Positions 9,830-22,309 of a DNA stretch of 64,000 nucleotides are shown piece after piece (position 1 is the stretch's first letter; every line of letters starts with the position of its first letter). The notes beneath the pieces were generated by a model. The model worked only from the letters and a program-made list of their open reading frames with translations, searched no databases and was not told the origin of the DNA. The stretch spans positions 13,219,501 to 13,283,500 of the forward strand of contig OX031060.1 of assembly GCA_943736015.1 (NCBI GenBank), given 5' to 3'. The position numbers and the translations under genes were made by a program. This stretch comes from Tridacna crocea. Lineage: Eukaryota; Mollusca; Bivalvia; Cardiida; Cardiidae.

Positions 9830-10249
9830 AAATAAATTATATACTTTTCATTTAGTGAAATCTTTATAAGCAGCCAATAATTAACAATGCTGTAATAAAT
9901 CTACAATAAATATTTTCAAAAAAATAGGCGGCAAAAGCGAATATGTCAGCCTTTTCGACCAGTCACAAGTTTTCATTGATTCATTTGTTATCAGTACCAA
10001 AACGTAGGTCAAACGCCAGCGCATTCAGCTACGTCGAAAAAGAAAAATATATTTGAATATATCTCATGACTTTTAAAAGTACTGAAATTATGGTGAAGAA
10101 GACAATCTGTTATGTTACAGTCGGTCCTTATCTTAATTGCTGGCAGAAAAACGAATTCTTAAGAGTGAAAAGTAAACAAAAGATAGAGCAACCTTACATT
10201 TTTTTACCTGCCATATTTTCACACAGCACAAAACACGCAGTCCAATCTG
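9830..10249. other. Receptor intron, no feature seen
   Basis: AT-rich intron upstream of the second EMI exon's acceptor; no repeats recognised before the 43-bp array. Confidence 0.5.
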
Positions 10250-10528
10250 AATCGTTACCCTTAGCTTTCAAGATAATTATGGTAAGCAGAGAAAATTCAT
10301 TACCCTTGGTTTTTAAGATAATTATGGTAAACAGAGAAAATCATTACCCTCGACTTTCAAGAAAATTATGGAAAACAGAAAAAAATCATTACCGTTGGCT
10401 TTCAAGATACGTAATTATGGTAAAAAGAGAGAATCATTACCCTTGGCTTTCAAGAAAATTATGGAAAACAGAGAAAATCATTACCGCTGGCTTTCAAGAT
10501 AATTATGGGAAACAGAAATAATCATTAC
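10250..10528 (+). repeat. 43-bp tandem repeat
   Basis: About six units of TTACCCTTGGCTTTCAAGAT followed by AATTATGGTAAACAGAGAAA, with alternation of AAGATAATT and AAGAAAATT. Confidence 0.82.
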
Positions 10529-10659
10529 CCTTGTTCAGAAATATTTTTCGAAAAGCTTTTTATGATGGTCACCATTTTCGAGTGTATGGAAAAGTATTTA
10601 ACATTTATCATTAACCTTTTTTTAGCGTGAAAGGCTAAAACTGTGCCTCTTGCTAATGT

Positions 10660-10726
10660 AAAAGATCGAGATCAGGCTGCACAAAAACGTGCAGTCTGAT
10701 CTTGAATCTACAACGTCCATTTCTTA
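10660..10726. mobile_element. GATC-type palindrome, short copy
   Basis: AGATCGAGATCAGGCTGCAC and GTGCAGTCTGATCTTGAATC around an AAAA centre. Confidence 0.55.
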
Positions 10727-11085
10727 AGCCAAGCCAATAAGATAGTAAATCATTAAGAGTTATATAGAAATTGTGTTCCCAGCCGACCCTAAAGATGTCG
10801 AGTATATACATGAGACAGGCTCTGGCAAACGGAGGCTCGAGCCAAGCAGGTCACCACGTGATCATGAATCTATAAAATTCATTTTTCTTACAACTGACAT
10901 AATCATGGGGTACACTGTTACTTTGACATGCAGAAATTTATCCACAGCAAAATCATCCCCGCAGGCTGACCTGGGTCGAATTATCTTGCGGATGCATTAT
11001 GCTCCCTTTTCAAAGAGCGGGCTGGAGTACATTTTACCCTGATAAGAGTTACAGGGACGGAGGCAAGACTGACGGAAGTGTTTAC

Positions 11086-11208
11086 CTATATTTAGTGCAC
11101 CGCCTCCAATCCAGCTGTCCACAGGCTGTGGTATAACGTTCTGGACAAATGAAGGCACGATCGTAATTTGTGGAATACGTCTCCGCTTTTTGTTTGCTGC
11201 ACACGTGA
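11086..11208 (-). CDS. EMI-EGF receptor, first EMI-domain exon
   Basis: N-terminal half of the EMI domain. The acceptor is TGTATCTTTCAG before 11208 and the donor is AAATATAG|GTAAAC after 11086. The 123-bp exon is phase 2 in and phase 2 out, and the outgoing phase joins exactly to 9825. Cysteines occur at VCSK, FICP, TACG and RRCT. The YTTACG...DWRRCTKYR segment matches the usual EMI layout of a Thr-rich strand followed by a W..C..Y motif. With the next exon it makes a domain of about 70-75 residues. Together with the EGF, transmembrane and tail exons the mature protein would be about 183 residues, much shorter than MEGF10 or Draper, which have many EGF repeats. Confidence 0.87.
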
Positions 11209-11858
11209 CTGAAAGATACATGTATGTAAAACGCTTTTAAGTAGGCTAGATTTTTCTTTCCTAAATTTACAACAAAAGTTAGAAATTACAGTGAATTCTT
11301 AAAACTTCACGTCGTGTCCGTTATAAAAGGCAACTGCATTTTGTTACAAAACACGTCAAAGTTAAAAAAACTATGACCACTTTTTCATAAAATGTGATTA
11401 GTTTTTTTTCATACCTCCATGAAAACAAAAAAATTCTCTTTGTTCCCTGAATGAAAAGAAAATAACTAATCACACTGTTTGAAACCGCGAAAGTAAAAAT
11501 CAAAAAGAAAACCATTATGAAATCTCGTATACATGTTTGTTTACATTACTTTGACTGCAAAAGTAGTCCAGGCACTGCTGATCTTTTCTTTTTTCATGAA
11601 GCTATGAAACAATTTTTTCAGCCATTCAGAATTCGCAAACTATTCATGAAAACAACTAATTTTGAAACATTAATTGATGAGCAGAAGCTGAAAAATAACG
11701 ACTAAACCATCAAATCAAAAATATCTTCGAAATATTTCAGTGACAGAAACATTATAGATCTAGATTGTTCAAATTGATCTCGAATTTTATACTATAGTTT
11801 TAAAGTGACAATAGCGGTCATACGTAATCACCGTTCGAGTGTTAGCATGCATTTGAAT
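11209..11858. other. Upstream of EMI exon 1; possible hydrophobic start
   Basis: A minus-strand frame from 11515 begins with a strongly hydrophobic segment (MVFFLIFTFAVSNS). No donor in the phase required by the EMI exon, so not called as CDS. Confidence 0.3.
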
Positions 11859-12086
11859 TTAACCCTTTCCCAAAGAAGCCCTGGTTTTTACGTGCCTGCA
11901 GTAAAAGCCTTTTGAAAACACTGTGGGAAAAGGAGAAATTGCTCGTAACGAGCAATTTCTCCTTTTCCCACAAGGTTTTCTACCCTTTTTGAGAACTTTA
12001 TGCCATTTTCTCCAAATCTAAAATTGTCATCTGCAAACTCTTTTGGTTTGGAAGAGTCCAAAATTTCTCTTTTGGGAAAGGGTTAA
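11859..12086 (-). mobile_element. TTAA palindromic element, CTCG/CGAG centre
   Basis: Both TTAA borders. Centre GGAGAAATTGCTCGTAACGA followed by the matching inverse, again a paired change relative to CTGG/CCAG. Confidence 0.82.
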
Positions 12087-12539
12087 AACATACCATTTAA
12101 AAGTATGAAAATTATTTTGAAGATGACAATGTGTAATTGTAAGGTCAGTCCAATTTATAGTCTGTAGTAGACGAATTAATCTGAAAATTAGGTTAAAACC
12201 TGCCAGGTCCATGACTCTATCTTATGCTTACTCTTTGCCTAATTTTGAAATTCTTCATTTTCTGCCAGCAACTAACACTTGCACCGACTGTACAATGACA
12301 GATTGGCCATCTTTACAACATAACCCATACTTTTAAATGGTATGATTTAAGTCAATGCAATTTAACACATGTTGTGCTTTTGGCCACTTTTGGGCCTTTA
12401 AGTATTTCTGCATGTAAAAACAAATAATGCAGTTATGTTCAATTAGGCTCAAACGAAAACATTAAACTAATTAAAATCGAAAAAAAAAAGAAACAAGTGC
12501 AAGTACGCAGCACTTGGAAAGAAAACTATGAAAACTTAC

Positions 12540-12611
12540 TAACCCTGAAAGGCTGATTGATATTTGCAGACAAAAGAACACGTGACTAAAGACGTGTAGC
12601 ATTCCCTTCAT
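12540..12611 (-). CDS. Candidate signal-peptide exon (unproven link to EMI-EGF gene)
   Basis: Minus-strand ATG at 12611 opens 24 codons with a plausible signal peptide (MKG, then HVFFCLQISISLSG) up to a strong donor, GGGTTA|GTAAGT. The donor is phase 0, but the first EMI exon needs phase 2 upstream, so either another small exon lies between or this is not the partner. A second hydrophobic start (MVFFLIFTFAVSNS, ATG at 11515, minus strand) is nearer but has no donor in the right phase. Confidence 0.28.
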
Positions 12612-12834
12612 CAAGTAAATATCATTATCTTTAAAATCTCCAGGCGCTCGAAGACAAAAGCCGTCCTTAGGTTCTAAATAATAAAATATAAAATCAAGTT
12701 CCTATTTGCCACAGTCCATCGTAATTCAAGAAAAGCTTTGGGTATCAATATAGTGACGCAGTGTACTCTTATACAGTCATAATCACCTTGCCGTAGTTAT
12801 CAGATATTTATTTACCCTTAACAATTGTCAAACA

Positions 12835-12935
12835 ATTCCAGTCTTTTACCACCTTGAATAAAAATTGAAAACATTGTTGGTAAGTTTCTGGTAAAGAGCA
12901 TTTTCTATCATTTCCACGTTTTTTTTTGAAAGACA
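12835..12935 (+). mobile_element. TTAA palindromic element, decayed fragment
   Basis: Traces of AAAACATTGTTGGTAAG and GCATTTTCTATCATTTCCAC only. Confidence 0.35.
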
Positions 12936-13021
12936 TACATCATGTCGAATTCAGCCGCCTTGAAAGTGTTGTCTGAAATACTTTCAACATGGACTGGTCT
13001 AAAACTTTGCCGTCTGAAATT

Positions 13022-13505
13022 TTTAGTTATACTGTCAGCTGGCAGGGGACTTAAACACTTTTTCACGGCTGTGGTGAATCATGTCGCCCGGTGGCAGGGG
13101 ACTTTGAAACTTGTTCACGGTTGTGTTAAATCATTTCGCCCCGAGCCGAAGTCCCCAGCCACCTGACCGTACAGCAAATTTACTATAATGCAAAGTTTTA
13201 CCATTCCAAAGTTTGTTAAGCGAATTTTACCCACTTTTGGTTTGAAAAATTGAGTAGGCTACTCTGACGAAGTAGAATTTCCCTTCTGAGTGTCCCAATT
13301 CAATAAAAACTGACGTCACTAGGAACTGACGTCACTAAAACCTTGGTAATACGTGCTAAATCGTGCAGCTTGGCGCATTTATAATCGTGACGTTAATCTT
13401 GATCGACGCCGCCATTTTGGATGTTGTGTTGATAATGTAGTCATGTATACGGGGCTCCCGAAAGGGAAACTGCGTTTACATTGCGTTTGCCAGTGTACAT
13501 GATAC
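13022..13505 (-). mobile_element. CRE-pair repeat family, copy 2 (inverted)
   Basis: Inverse order of the 2396-2842 copy, with TGACGTCA at 13311 and 13327, GCCGCCATTTTGGATG, and two partly duplicated CTTGTTCACGG palindrome segments. Confidence 0.72.
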
Positions 13506-13554
13506 TTTTGTTCGGGGCATATTGTCCAATCAGATCACCAGGAAATTATATTTT

Positions 13555-13680
13555 GCGGAATAACATCTCCTTATCAGACAGTGTAGATCAAAGATTAGAC
13601 TGCACGTTCTGTGCGGTCTGATCATGATCTACACTGTCTGCGAAAGGTTAGTGAGTCGCTCTTGGCAGCCTATGGGTTAA
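13555..13680. mobile_element. GATC-type palindromic element
   Basis: CAGTGTAGATCAAAGATTAG, GCACGTTCTGTGC centre, GATCATGATCTACACTGTC, ending at TTAA 13677-13680; left end unclear. Confidence 0.6.
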
Positions 13681-14355
13681 CAATTATAATCACGGTAGGG
13701 GTTAAAGTAAAAAAATTGTTACCGTCACCGTTCTATATACATTGTTTTTTGAAAGGTCATTCGATTAAAGCAATATCTGACATATATGATAGTACAAAAT
13801 ATACATCAATATCATTTTGATTGCTGAGAAAAATGCTTGAGAAGAAAGCTTCAAGATAATGAAATTTCAGTTTAATACAAATGATAGAGGAGGTACACCG
13901 TCAAGAATAAAGGAATACACCTGTATGACAGACCTTCAACACATTTCTAATCGGTTACCAAGCAACTGTCATTTATCTGTGCTATTCGATAAGTAAGGAC
14001 GCCTAAAAAGTCGCATCTTGAAACTTATGAAGTATATGTACATCATGTACACGATATTTCAAAGTGGCATTGAAATATATCGCCGGTTTACTTCGAAAAC
14101 GTCTTAACTACTGCTTATTACAAGCTGTAAGTCTTGCATTGCTTAGTGGTCAAAGAGTATTCGAAATCTGCAGTATCCGGGTCCAATCTTCTCTCGAAGC
14201 CTTGGACTTGTGTCCTTAAGCAAGATATTGCATGGCCCTAGCCTAAAACCGTTGAATTTAAAAGCGAGTTAGAGGGATTTCATCTGATATTACTGAGATA
14301 AAACTGGTAGTGGTGTAAACATCTTTCAATAAATCAATAAGGGATAACTAAAATT
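13681..14355. other. Mostly unassigned
   Basis: Contains a relic of the 5518-5592 palindrome (14086-14130) and a SINE-tail-like TGTCCTTAAGCAAGAT at 14212; otherwise nothing. Confidence 0.4.
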
Positions 14356-14561
14356 TTAATTCTTATCCTGCTAAATAAGTCAAATAAAATATTTTGAGCT
14401 GATAATCCCAAATTTTGCTATTTCAAAAAAGTATTTTTGGGGACAATATGTCCTTTTTGGACAATATAGATCAAGATCAGACTGCACGTTCTGTGCAGTC
14501 TGATCTTGATCTACATTGTCCGCAAAAGGTAGTGAGTTGCGCTTAGCTGCATAAGAGTTAA
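14356..14561. mobile_element. GATC-type palindromic element, full TTAA-bounded copy
   Basis: TTAATTCTTATCCTGCTAAA at left and CTTAGCTGCATAAGAGTTAA at right are imperfect inverted ends. The centre AGATCAGACTGCACGTTCTG plus its inverse is perfect. It shows this family also uses TTAA targets. Confidence 0.75.
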
Positions 14562-17456
14562 CACACTAGTCAAATATTTTGAAAGTCGCTTGCTCTAATC
14601 CCGGCCATCTCCAAAATCTTTTTGTATTTTTTGTATTTTTACTACTATTTAAATGTCTATAAATAGGCCTAATAAATTTCCTTAACAATATCAGCTGTGT
14701 TAAGAAAATTAAAAATAAATATCTAAGTTTTTTAGAGCGCAAAAACGGAATTTTATTAAACAAGTTTTAGGGATAATATTTCACAAAAAAAACCCCGAAG
14801 ATTTATATGCACAAACAAAGATGACATTGAGATTAAGAAATTGGCAGAAAATGCGTGTAGAAAACACGTCAAATGTCACTTTCTTTTCGTTTTTCTTTTT
14901 GTCTAGTCCCATTACTCATGGGTAAGTCTCTACTTCGTTAAAACTTATGCACAAACACGGCTGGCTCAATCAGTGCAGTCGAAAACTTGTTCACGAGTTC
15001 GACTCCATATATAAGAACATATTATTTTGACTTCTATACATACATTAAACTGCAATTTATGTCGAATTTCCGTATTTTACAAAATTACTTTCAGAGTTAT
15101 CCAGTGTAAAGTTATTTCTGGAGAAAGCAACGTAAGTAAGACAGCATGTCACTGTATTTTAGATAATATGAGTTGACAATAATTGAATTCCGTGGCTGGC
15201 ATCAGAGATTTACTTTTAATCGTAGTAATACATTTCGCTGAAGGTGATTCGTCCTGCGCTTCTAATCTTACACTGCCACAATGCTTTAAATGTTTATTTT
15301 CTCAGCATTTCCTCTTAGATTTACCGACTTTGATCCTAACCCCGTCTACATAGCGGAATTGTCCAAATGGACTAAACTTCCTCATGGAAGGAAATGGAGT
15401 CTAACTTTTCAAACTTATTTCAGGAGGTGTTTCGTCAAAGGACAGCATGGCATTCGTCCATCAGACCTGTGACTTCTGCTTTTTGTCCTACAAATTATTC
15501 TTGTGTAATGGAACCTAACAAAATAATAAAATATAACATCATGTTAAAATTCTGTATGTACTGAACTCCTTGTACCGAGTTCTTTTGGGCCAAACTTTGT
15601 AATATATAATGAGCAAAACAGCTGATCAAACATCTTTAGAACTAAGGTATTACCCACAAAACAGAATATTTTTATCGTTTGTTTCGCATGCCACAATGTT
15701 GTGGAGAGTCCCCATTGATCACCAACTATCTCCAGCATCAACAACTAGCGACCATTCATTCGCTGGTTTGGAGGTTCAACTTAAGAATTGCTTTAAAAGA
15801 TTCGCGGTAACGAGTTTCGTCTCCTTTTCTATAATCATTTATGGTATTGAAATACCAGTGACAATAAAAAAAACCGCTGTAAACATGCCATGTATTGCTC
15901 CTATTGACCGCGGACTTGCTGCTAGGCGAGCTTTCAAAAAGACAGTTTGGTCCTATCTTTTTTAAATCATTATAGTCGTGCTGTCTCTTTTGTTCCACAA
16001 AGTCTGAAAATCAGAACATTTGTCATTTTTCAAAGGAAAATAGACGAGAACAGGCCAAGTGGCTTGGAATTGCAAAAGGTACCGGGGTTAGGTTCTGTAC
16101 TATATTCGCTATTAACCCCATTTTTTGAGTTGAATAACACATTTTTCCTTATTATTTGTTTTCTCAGAAAGTAACCATAACGCATTACAGTGTTTAAATT
16201 TGTTTGATAAACTGAAAAAAACGAGACTATGTCTTGACAAATCTATTGTCATATTCCATCCTTTATCGAGTTAAAAATTAAAAAAAAAAAAACATTTTCA
16301 GAGTCACGCATCGATTGAGACATACTAAGTAAATTGAAAACAAAAGCCTTCGGTTAGAAAATTTGTTCGTTATAGATCTCAAACAAAGATATGTCAAGGC
16401 GAATAGGTTAAATGTACCATCCACAGCAAAGAAACATCCAGCATCATAGACTTAAAATGTACAGTCTGATCCCTATCTTTACTATCTGCAATTTTAAGTT
16501 TAAGACTATCTTTTTACCTGGAGACTAGAATTCAGACAAAACGGAAAAACAAAGGGTCATTGAATCCATGGCAACATTTCCTATAGTTGAAATTAATTGA
16601 GTGAGAAATATTATTATTTACATGTAGTGTACTATTGTATAAAACTTGGATATAAGAATATGACATTGGAACAAAAATATATTTTTCAGGCTAACAAATA
16701 TCTCGAAGTGTGATTTCACATGTTTGTGATTTTTCTATTTCATTGGTAGTAATAATATTCAAATGTGAATCTATGTTTAGTTTCATAGATCTGGACATAA
16801 TCGTGGCACGAGGTGTTTCTAGTAATGCACATTATGGTCTACTTTTCGATCCGAGTCGACTCTTTTTTGAACCGATCCGAAATATTGTCATGAGAAATAA
16901 TAAAGCTGTTTGAGTACTCATTCTTTTTTATCAGTTTTAACCCATTTCGTCTTTTATTATTAAGCTATAACCATTCTTACGGCTTCATGCCAAATGTTAA
17001 ACTTTGCAGTTGCGAAGTTGCATGGTCACACGCTTGACAGAAAATGCAATTTCATGTTCACTCTGATTGCTAAAAAAAGAAAGACAGACGGGCGGACTGA
17101 CGGAATGGCGGACAGTGTCTGCATAGACGTCATTATGTAGCTATGTCCCTGTCACGTTAGTGTCATTTCATACATATTGTACACTGACTATACTATACAC
17201 AAATCAGAGGTCAATTTGACACCAATAGTACAATTATTTCTCATAAATGTTCAAACTCTTTGTCTTGCCTGTTTTTTAAGAAGTACCAAAAAGGAATGGA
17301 ACGAGTCAACAATCTGTATTTCTATACTTATAACACATAAATATAACCATATACATCAAACGAGATACTTTGTCAAACGTTTCTCATGTGCTCCTTAACC
17401 TTCAAGCCTTCAACCTGGATCAAAAGATTGATTATATTGTAGTTTAGCGCCGTTTT
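14562..17456. other. 2.9 kb without recognised repeats
   Basis: The longest repeat-poor stretch. Open frames at 15290-15472 (FTDFDPNPVYIAELSKWTKL, after a TTTTCTCAG acceptor-like site) and 15609-15965 on plus, and 15756-15998 on minus with a hydrophobic MFTAVFFIVTG in an adjacent frame. None has enough support to be called. Confidence 0.35.
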
Positions 17457-17680
17457 AAATCTTTGCCACACAATCCAGAGTTTTAACGACCCTGAGAAAA
17501 AGCCTTTGAAAGCATTGTGGGAAAAGGAGAAAATACTGGTTGCCACCATCATTTTCTCCTTTTCCCATAATGTTTTCTACTCTGCCAAAGACCAAAATAA
17601 TCATATGCGCTACATTTGTTTGGCCATCTGCAAATGCTTTTTAATTTGATTTAGATTTTTGTGGTTTGTTAAAGAGTTAA
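17457..17680 (-). mobile_element. TTAA palindromic element
   Basis: TTTGCCACACAATCCAGAG at left; centre arms intact but the loop is GGTTGCCACCATC; right TTAA at 17677-17680. Confidence 0.7.
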
Positions 17681-17759
17681 AACGCTTAGATCGTATCACG
17701 ATGGTCGGTGAATCCAAGCACATGTTTTCTGGATTCTCACACCAGTAGTGATACAACTT

Positions 17760-18870
17760 TCTTTTGAAGTCACTGACTACTTTTCTCATATGCATCGGAG
17801 ATGAGAGGCGAAAATCGCATGATAGAAAGTTTGCCTCTACCAGGTATCAAACTAACCACTCACCAGGTCACGTGACGGAGCCACCCCAGCGGTCCGGATC
17901 AAAAGAGCATGTATTGCTAGTCTCGAGAACCACGGACGGGATAAGTTGTCACTCCTCAACAATGGATTGGGACTTACACCTGCTCTATTTCTAATTCCAT
18001 GCGCTTACTACTTGGTTCCCAAAAAACATTGATTCGAACCCTCTAGTATCGCAAGCCTCAGGCACTAACTACCAGGTGTGTCTCCCGTCACAACCATTGA
18101 TTCAGACTTAATATCACTACTGCAAGCTTCAAGCCACCAACCAGATTCGTATTGTGGCACAAACACAGATTCCACCACCGGTATTGCAAGCCAGGAGAGC
18201 TATATAAACTAGATCTGGCGAGAGCACCATCTTTAATATTAAAGCCACATCAGTATTGCAAGCCCAGAGACATGAGAACACTACCTACACGAGGAATATT
18301 ACGCAAAACCGTATAGATTCGGAACCAGAGCACCAGTTTTGCAAGATTCGAACATAAGATACTGGATCTGTCGTGCGCCAAACCCAAAATCGGACTCAAA
18401 ACACTAGTATTGTCAGCCTTCAGCCCTCTCAACCATATCTACCTCGTACAAAAACCATACGATTCGAACCCACAATACTAGAGTTGCAAGCCTCAAGCAC
18501 CACCTTCCAGATGAGTGTTGCTACATAACTATGGAATCGGACTAACAGCACCAGTATAACAAACTTTGGTGCCACCTAACGCTTGTATTTCACAACACAA
18601 TCATAGCCTCTGGCACACAACACCAGCACTGCAGGGCCTTCTACCAGATGTTTTAAACCACAACCATAGATTCAGACCCACAAGAGAAGTACTGCAAGCC
18701 TCTAGCGCCTCCTATCGCATTCGTTTGACATCATAACCACAGATTTGGACTCACAATACCAGTTTTGCAACCCTCAAGCCTCACGTATCAGCCCTGTTTT
18801 GCGCCACAACCATAGGTTCAGACACATAGTACCAGAATTGGAAGCTTTGAGGGCAAATTACTGGATGTGC
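17760..18870 (+). repeat. Degenerate 70-80 bp tandem array
   Basis: About 14 diverged units recur with motifs GCAAGCCTCAAGC, CACCACCTACCAGATG, CACAACCATAGATTC and GGACTCACAATACCAG. Units share a box-B-like GATTCGAACCC, so the array may derive from a tRNA-related sequence. Confidence 0.6.
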
Positions 18871-20025
18871 TGTGATGAGTAAGGTTCACCGATTGGGATT
18901 GACCACATTGGCTTTACGTACGTCTTTTGCTCCCTGCCAGATAAACCAATGCGCCAGCATTCTGTCGAGACCGCACATTAAATACGATTTTTTCTAGTCC
19001 TCGTTTTCTAGAATGAGTAAAAAGTGCCTGTCAAATAAAAAAAAAACATGCGAAACGGCGTCTTATTATCCGGAAGGACACTACAAAAAGTTACATTTGT
19101 GTAATTTTAATATTCGTAGATTGTCATTTACTTCTAGGTTTATGAGATATACCGAACAGAAATACTTACAATCGGTACTAGGTGAAGAATGTGGAACACG
19201 AAGCTAGATGAACACTAAAAAATCACGTTCAGTAAAAACTGAGGGAACCAAAAATTAATCGGATAAGTGAGAAATATGATCGTATTATCATATTACTATG
19301 AATTAGCCAAACATTTTAGATTTTTTCTCTAAAAATAGTTTACCTTTTCACTCTCTTATATAGGAAAACCCAAGATTCTTAAAGATACATGTATGTACTT
19401 ACAACACTCTGTTTAAATTTGGTAGCGTTCAGAATGATTTAGATGTCGGTAAGGCCTGTAAACATTATTTATTTAATAATCAATAGATATGGTGTATACG
19501 ACATAAACAAACTAATGGAATTTGTCTTTGATTTAAAACCTAAAACGACAGCAATGCTTCTTTTGATAACCTCAAGAGAATAAAATGCATTTTCTATCGA
19601 TCGTAACCTGGGCCATCTTGCAACCGTCAGGAGCAACATTTGTATGAAGATACTAGGATGATAATAGTTTCATAGAATAATGATGAAATGGTAAACAAAA
19701 ACTAGCTGTTAATGAGCAAAGATGTATTTTTAAGATTTACTTTCAGCTAGTTGCAGTTTTCATTCAAAGTCATGGTTAAATTTTTTGTCGCTTGATTGAT
19801 TGAACTTGCGTTTATCTATTGTGGCCAAAGGTTTCCCATATGGGCGACGCCCCCCTCCCCCACCCTCTCCCCGAAGCCTTTTGGTATTGTTACAGTGGAT
19901 ATTGCAGATACAGGACGAAACTAATCTAAGATACGCCTGGTTATTTTACGTGTTTGGTCTATAGGACCGTCACAGGGTATCTCGGTCTAATGCCTCATCC
20001 GAGAGGCTATTAGTAATTTTAGATA
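18871..20025. other. No feature seen
   Basis: AT-rich; a C-rich patch near 19850-19873. No exon or repeat recognised. Confidence 0.45.
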
Positions 20026-20107
20026 GTCCGCCGAGGGAATCAGACTCACATCTTCAACTGACACGACGTCCACAAGTCCCTCGCTCTACCAGCTGAACTA
20101 TGAGAGC
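20026..20107 (-). tRNA. tRNA-like sequence, probably decayed tRNA or SINE head
   Basis: On the minus strand: box A TAGTTCAGCTGGTAGAGCG, a CTTGTGGA anticodon-loop-like region, and a degenerate box B GAGTCTGATTCCC. The acceptor ends (GCTCTCA and CGGCGGAC) do not pair, so a functional tRNA is unlikely. Confidence 0.4.
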
Positions 20108-20459
20108 TGGTCAATTGTTTTTCGATAATGAATAATTTGAAAGGCATATTCGAACTTTTTCATGTTGTTACCATCGAAGCTGTACCTCAAAGTATAACAG
20201 TAATATCCCTACCGGTGGCAAGCGTTCACGACCGTTAAAAGAAGGACGAAAATCGCGCAGTCTATTTTTAGACATAGATTTGTTACAATTGCTATTTATT
20301 TTCACTCCGTACTATTTTAGGTGAGTGACAGAGAGGGGACAGGTGATATTTCTCGTGTCCTTGTGATTATTCATTTGTTCCCACAACCTGTCAGTGAAAG
20401 AAATTTGTAGTTATCGGAAAGCTTGATTTATAACACTGTGGTAAGTTTATAATTTTAAT

Positions 20460-20730
20460 CTATTTCCACTTATCGTTTGATAATTAAAACGAATATTAGT
20501 TTTTGCACTATAATTTTGCATTTTGTACTTCCTCATCAGTTCTAGCAAACATTGAAGCAAACAGAGAAATTGCTCGTGACGAGCAATTTCTCTGTTTGCT
20601 TCAGTGTTTTCAAATTCGTTTTGCACAACAGATCGATCGAATTTTTATTTTTGTTGATCTTCCAATTATTTTGGAACAGTGTTTTCGACGTCGCCTCCAG
20701 CAAATTTGTTTCAGGACGTGCTAGGTAGAC
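20460..20730. mobile_element. Highly diverged palindromic element related to the TTAA family
   Basis: Centre 20547-20610 keeps the length and layout of the family but reads TGAAGCAAACAGAG, AAATTGCTCG and the exact inverse; nearly every change from the consensus arm is matched on the other arm. Confidence 0.55.
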
Positions 20731-20789
20731 TTTGTATCAAGAGTATCATGCGTATAGCAAAAACCTGATTATTATGACCGTGACGAAGA

Positions 20790-20850
20790 ATGAGTTGGAA
20801 AACATTGTGGGAAAAGAATAAGTACATGTATCCACTATTTTTTTTTTATA
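20790..20850 (+). mobile_element. TTAA palindromic element fragment
   Basis: GAAAACATTGTGGGAAAAG then unrelated T-rich sequence. Confidence 0.45.
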
Positions 20851-21040
20851 TTGCAAAAATGTGTTTGTTTCTTTTTTCTCTCTCAAAGACGAATTTCATC
20901 TTTAAATCACGTTCATTTTGTCTGTTGCAAACGTATGATCTAGTCTGAGACTAGCGATTGCTCTTTGAGTCACCTTTTTTAAATTCGAATTTATTTTCTT
21001 CAAAACTGAAAATGTTCTGTTTCGTTCGTATCATAAAATT

Positions 21041-21268
21041 TTAAATCTCTCCCAAAAGACAAACTTCGGACCAAACTGACAGTATTTTGTAGACGACAAA
21101 TTTGAGATCTGCAATACTGAGCTAATTTTGTGTGGTGTAGCTAGAAAAGAGTGTGGGAAAAGAGGGGAACATTGCTTGTGGCAAGCAACTTCTCGTTTTT
21201 CCAACAGTGTTTTAAAAAGCTGTCTTATGTTGACACGTCGGAGAACACAGTATTGTTTGGAAAGAGTT
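21041..21268 (+). mobile_element. TTAA palindromic element, diverged
   Basis: CTCTCCCAAAAGACAAACTT at left, AGTGTGGGAAAAGAGGGGAA and TTTTCCAACAGTGTTTT arms, GTTTGGAAAGAG at right; borders lost. Confidence 0.58.
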
Positions 21269-21631
21269 TGAAACAAATTACTTACACCCACCGTCCATTA
21301 TAAGATTTTTTTTTTTCATATTTCGTTGACAAATAAATATGATCATATTTACAATAAGAAATTTAAGAGATGTATGTTTTTTTTTTTTGGTATTAAAACA
21401 AATTGCGTCATTCGGCGGGGGAAGAAAAGGGAATCCCAGATATACGGAGCAGTTTCTCTGATTGTTCACGAATTTGTTTTGACTGAATTTAATGAAGGGT
21501 TGACCGCAAAGTGATATATTCAAAGTGTATACAATCTGCCTGAATGACACTGTCTGCTTGTCACATGGATGCCACAACCCTATTTGAGAATTTGGAATAT
21601 TTCCTTCCTTAAGTCGCCGTTCCGTCTTCAT

Positions 21632-21858
21632 CCTTAATCCTTTATCGATTAATCCCGAGTTTTATACGATCATGAGGATTAAGGGCTGTTGAAAACATTG
21701 TGGAAAAAGGAGAAAATGCTGGTAACCAGCATTTTCTCCTTTTCCCACAGTGTTTTCTACAGCACCCAAAGCAATTACCATCATTTAAAATCAAATTTGA
21801 ATGTCGTCTGCGTATGTTTTGAATTTAAGCCGTTCTTAAATTTTGTCGTCTGTAAAAA
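21632..21858 (-). mobile_element. TTAA palindromic element
   Basis: B-like left end TTAATCCTTTATCGATTAAT, intact GCTGGTAACCAGC centre, GTCGTCTGCGTATG toward the right; right border decayed. Confidence 0.7.
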
Positions 21859-22084
21859 AACTGCTGATCAACACATACGGCACTTTCGAAGACAGAGTAG
21901 ATAAAGATCAAACAAGAAAACTCATTCATTCTGATCTTATACCCCACATTGTCGACTACTTTAGCATGGCTTGACCAAAACGGCCATCAAAGTTAAAAAG
22001 TTAAGATTGACTGAACTTATTTGGCACTCGAATGCTTTATGGCTTCGCGTAGGCGTATTGTTGTATTGTTGAAATTTGTCGCTG

Positions 22085-22262
22085 GCTTCAATTACGTAAT
22101 TCTTACTCTTATCTTGCCGAATAAGTGAATTCAAACCCTTAAGGCGATATTAAAAACCCAAACTCTGTTATTTTAAATGTATTTCTTGGGGAAAGATGTC
22201 TGCTTATCTGACAGTGTAGATCCACGATCAGACTGCATTTTTTGTGCAGTTTTATTTGTATT
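22085..22262. mobile_element. GATC-type palindromic element, truncated
   Basis: Left end CTTATCTTGCCGAATAAG, CAGTGTAGATCCACGATCAG, then the second arm breaks off in GTGCAGTTTTATTTG. Confidence 0.5.
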
Positions 22263-22309
22263 TAAGAAAACATAATCAATCAATCAATCAATCAATTCCT
22301 TATCAAGGG

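Noticed and set aside
15290..15472. Coding exon with FTDFDPNPVYIAELSKWTKL
   Set aside because: Protein-like by eye but no family recognised and no matching downstream donor or partner exon.
20026..20107. Functional tRNA gene
   Set aside because: Acceptor stem does not pair and box B is degenerate; treated as a tRNA-like relic.
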